From Candidatus Cloacimonadota bacterium (GTDB taxonomy: Bacteria; Cloacimonadota; Cloacimonadia; JGIOTU-2), in assembly GCA_014382685.1 (NCBI GenBank), contig JACNJG010000127.1:5001-13106 (forward strand): DNA of 8,106 nucleotides. Reading direction: 5' to 3'. Positions 6,891-8,106 of this stretch are shown piece by piece. Numbering within the stretch: the stretch's first letter is position 1; every line of letters starts with the position of its first letter. A program made the translations under genes and the position numbers. The notes beneath the pieces were generated by a model. The model made no database searches and was not told the origin of the DNA. It was given only the letters and a program-made list of their open reading frames with translations.

Positions 6891-6910
6891 AAAAACATTG
6901 GATTTAATTT

Positions 6911-6974
6911 CTCTGTGCTCTCTACCTGCCAAGTCGTATTCCGATTTTTCGGAAGAAGACTGTGTTCTCTGTGG
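6911..6974 (+). repeat. CTCTGTG 9-nt tandem repeat, interrupted
   Basis: CTCTGTG occurs intact at 6911-6917 and at 6967-6973. Between them, CTCT at 6920-6923 is cut off and resumes as GTG at 6962-6964. Without the intervening 38 nt (6924-6961) the tract reads as three consecutive 9-nt units: CTCTGTGCT, CTCTGTGTT and CTCTGTGG. The tract is close to the end of the peptidase gene but outside it. Confidence 0.6.
6932..6961. repeat. Imperfect 13-bp stem-loop inside the CTCTGTG tract
   Basis: Arms 6932-6944 and 6949-6961 pair over 13 positions with two mismatches around a TTTT loop; the inner 6 bp (TTCCGA/TCGGAA) are perfect. No T run follows on either strand, so it does not look like a standard intrinsic terminator, although it could still act as a bidirectional 3'-end structure between the convergent genes. 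It may be the core of a short inserted repeat element. Confidence 0.6.
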
Positions 6975-6983
6975 TGAGTGATC

Positions 6984-8024
6984 TTATTTATACACCTTCA
7001 CGAATTCAACAAGCAATTTTATCAATGCATCGAAATCATCCAAACTGATCATGCTGTTGTGGGAATGAGCATAACGAACCGGTACGCCGCACACGATAGA
7101 GGGAATGCCATGAGCAGAGGTCTGAATATGCCTGCCGTCAGTACCTCCACCACGTCGAAGGGTAACCTGCAGGGGAATGTTATGTTTTTTTGCCAGTTGT
7201 ATAAATATATCTTTCAATTTTGGATCTCCGATCATGGAAGGATCATACACACGCATGTGCGCACCTTTGCCCACGCAGGTTTGCGGACGAAATGGAATGC
7301 CTGGAATATCATCGGCAGGAGCGCCTTCCAGCACCACGCAGATATCCGCATCCATAGTTCTGGCAAGGGTTCGAGAGCCGGAACCTCCAACTTCTTCCTG
7401 CACGCTTCCGTTTAAATATACTGTGTTCGGATGAGAGGTATCTTTGAGGGCTTTGCCGAGTTCAATAAGCGCAGCAATACCTGCACGGTCGTCAAAAGCT
7501 TTTGAGATGATCCTGCGGTTGCGCTCTTCATAATAGAAATAGGGAATGGGAATGATCGGATCGCCAATGTTTATGCCGAAGTTCTCAAAGGCATCTTTGC
7601 GGGATTTTGCTCCGATATCAATGAACATGTCGGATATTTCAGGAGTTCTATCTTTACCACCTCTGGTAAAATGTACAGGTACAGAACCAAACACACCAAC
7701 ATGCTTTTTTCCACTTTGTGTGATGATCTCGACCGGACTGGATAGGAGAGTGTACTTATTCCATCCGCCGATCGGGTGGAATTGTATCAAACCGGAATCC
7801 ATAACATCGGCAACCATGAAGCCGATCTCGTCCTGATGAGCAATAAAGAGGATTTTCGGCTTGTCTGCTTGTCCTTTCATGGTGAAGGTGATCTGCCCGA
7901 GTCTGTCCTGCTCGTATGGAGCGAGTTCCCCAATTTGCTCTATCATAAAATCTTTGATGAAATATTCAAATCCGGAAATGCCCGGTAAAAGGGTGAGTTC
8001 CTTGAGTAGTGCTAATCTATCCAT
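6984..8024 (-). CDS. M42-family metallo-aminopeptidase (FrvX/YsdC/tetrahedral aminopeptidase type)
   Basis: M42 enzymes are cytoplasmic di-metal aminopeptidases, often forming 12-subunit tetrahedral shells that trim peptides; some relatives are misannotated as endoglucanases. The 346-residue protein is typical in length. Expected metal and catalytic residues are visible: His63 in AHQDEIG (61-67), Asp178 in AFDDRAG (176-182), Glu210 (general base) and Glu211 in VQEEVG, Glu233 in VLEGAPADDIPG where many members have Asp, and His320 in PVRYAHSH. GGGTDGRH at 292-299 is also typical. The start at 8024 follows an AGAGGT ribosome site on the minus strand about 6 nt upstream. It converges on the plus-strand genes and appears to be transcribed alone within this window. 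Peptide scavenging fits an amino-acid fermenting lifestyle, but that is inference; the exact N-terminal residue preference cannot be read from the sequence. Confidence 0.93.
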   Translation of the reverse strand: MDRLALLKELTLLPGISGFEYFIKDFMIEQIGELAPYEQDRLGQITFTMKGQADKPKILFIAHQDEIGFMVADVMDSGLIQFHPIGGWNKYTLLSSPVEIITQSGKKHVGVFGSVPVHFTRGGKDRTPEISDMFIDIGAKSRKDAFENFGINIGDPIIPIPYFYYEERNRRIISKAFDDRAGIAALIELGKALKDTSHPNTVYLNGSVQEEVGGSGSRTLARTMDADICVVLEGAPADDIPGIPFRPQTCVGKGAHMRVYDPSMIGDPKLKDIFIQLAKKHNIPLQVTLRRGGGTDGRHIQTSAHGIPSIVCGVPVRYAHSHNSMISLDDFDALIKLLVEFVKVYK

Positions 8025-8054
8025 GCTGACCTCTTTTTTATTTTCGATTTCCTT

Positions 8055-8094
8055 TATTTACTGCATAACATTTTTTTGGCAAATTTTCTTTCAA
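8055..8094 (-). promoter_or_regulatory. Candidate promoter region for the M42 peptidase gene
   Basis: Reading the minus strand, two sigma70-like pairings fit this AT-rich stretch: TTGAAA (8089-8094) with TGTTAT (8065-8070) at 18-nt spacing, and TTGCCA (8077-8082) with TAAATA (8055-8060) at 16-nt spacing. Either would give a short leader before the ATG at 8024. AT-rich DNA yields such matches easily, and FCB bacteria often use different promoter consensus sequences. Confidence 0.3.
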
Positions 8095-8106
8095 AACTTT
8101 TGCATT

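Larger units (their letters stand above)
6804..6983. other. Convergent intergenic region built from repeat fragments
   Basis: This 180-nt stretch lies between the 3' ends of the hydrolase gene and the minus-strand peptidase gene. No credible gene is seen in it. From left to right it holds about 38 nt without recognisable structure, a tract of ACACTGA-type units, and a tract of CTCTGTG units interrupted by a stem-loop. No hairpin followed by a clear T run was found, so no confident terminator can be called for either gene. Confidence 0.7.

Noticed and set aside
6842..6974. CRISPR array or attachment site in the repeat-bearing spacer
   Set aside because: The units are 7-12 nt, degenerate and nearly contiguous, with no unique spacers of regular length and no cas genes or integrase nearby.
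6978..7415. A 145-residue plus-strand open frame opposite the M42 gene
   Set aside because: It is antisense to the M42 gene, whose metal and catalytic motifs are intact; its His/Thr-rich composition fits a shadow frame.
7546..7836. A 96-residue plus-strand open frame opposite the M42 gene
   Set aside because: It is rich in Pro, Met and Ser with no domain pattern and is fully explained by the peptidase on the other strand.

Overview
This window carries nine protein-coding genes. Eight lie head to tail on the plus strand and one faces them on the minus strand. The DNA is AT-leaning, and most genes have clear purine-rich ribosome binding sites and short gaps (11-46 nt), so long co-transcribed runs are likely. 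The best taxonomic clue is the protein at 5631-6803: it ends in a type IX secretion (T9SS) type A sorting domain, a hallmark of the Bacteroidota/FCB superphylum and of candidate phyla such as Cloacimonadota and Marinimicrobia. With a GerW/YtfJ-like protein, a SIMPL protein, an M42 peptidase and a LeuD of the short (about 160 residue) type, I favour an uncultured, anaerobic FCB-group bacterium, perhaps Cloacimonadota. That placement is inference.

Region 1 (13-3489) is a nucleotide-sugar cassette: non-hydrolysing UDP-GlcNAc 2-epimerase (wecB), UDP-glucose 4-epimerase (galE) and UDP-glucose 6-dehydrogenase (ugd). Together they would supply UDP-ManNAc, UDP-Gal and UDP-GlcA for surface polysaccharide. 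Region 2 (3501-3986) is an aconitase-superfamily small subunit of the LeuD type, 11 nt after ugd. It has no large subunit beside it and an unusual substrate-loop sequence.

Region 3 (4033-5562) is a tight cluster of three small membrane-anchored proteins: a GerW/YtfJ-like protein with a C-terminal membrane segment, a SIMPL (DUF541) protein with an N-terminal anchor, and an unrecognised 127-residue protein that looks tail-anchored. This trio is the best candidate in the window for a poorly described system. Region 4 (5631-6803) is an exported ComEC-like metallo-beta-lactamase-fold protein with the T9SS tail.

Region 5 (6804-6983) is a convergent intergenic stretch made of two degenerate repeat tracts. 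A stem-loop of about 38 nt sits inside the second tract, and removing it restores a regular 9-nt repeat. Region 6 (6984-8024, minus strand) is an M42-family metallo-aminopeptidase with a good ribosome binding site and an AT-rich candidate promoter region upstream. No tRNA, rRNA, CRISPR array, transposase or confident terminator was seen.
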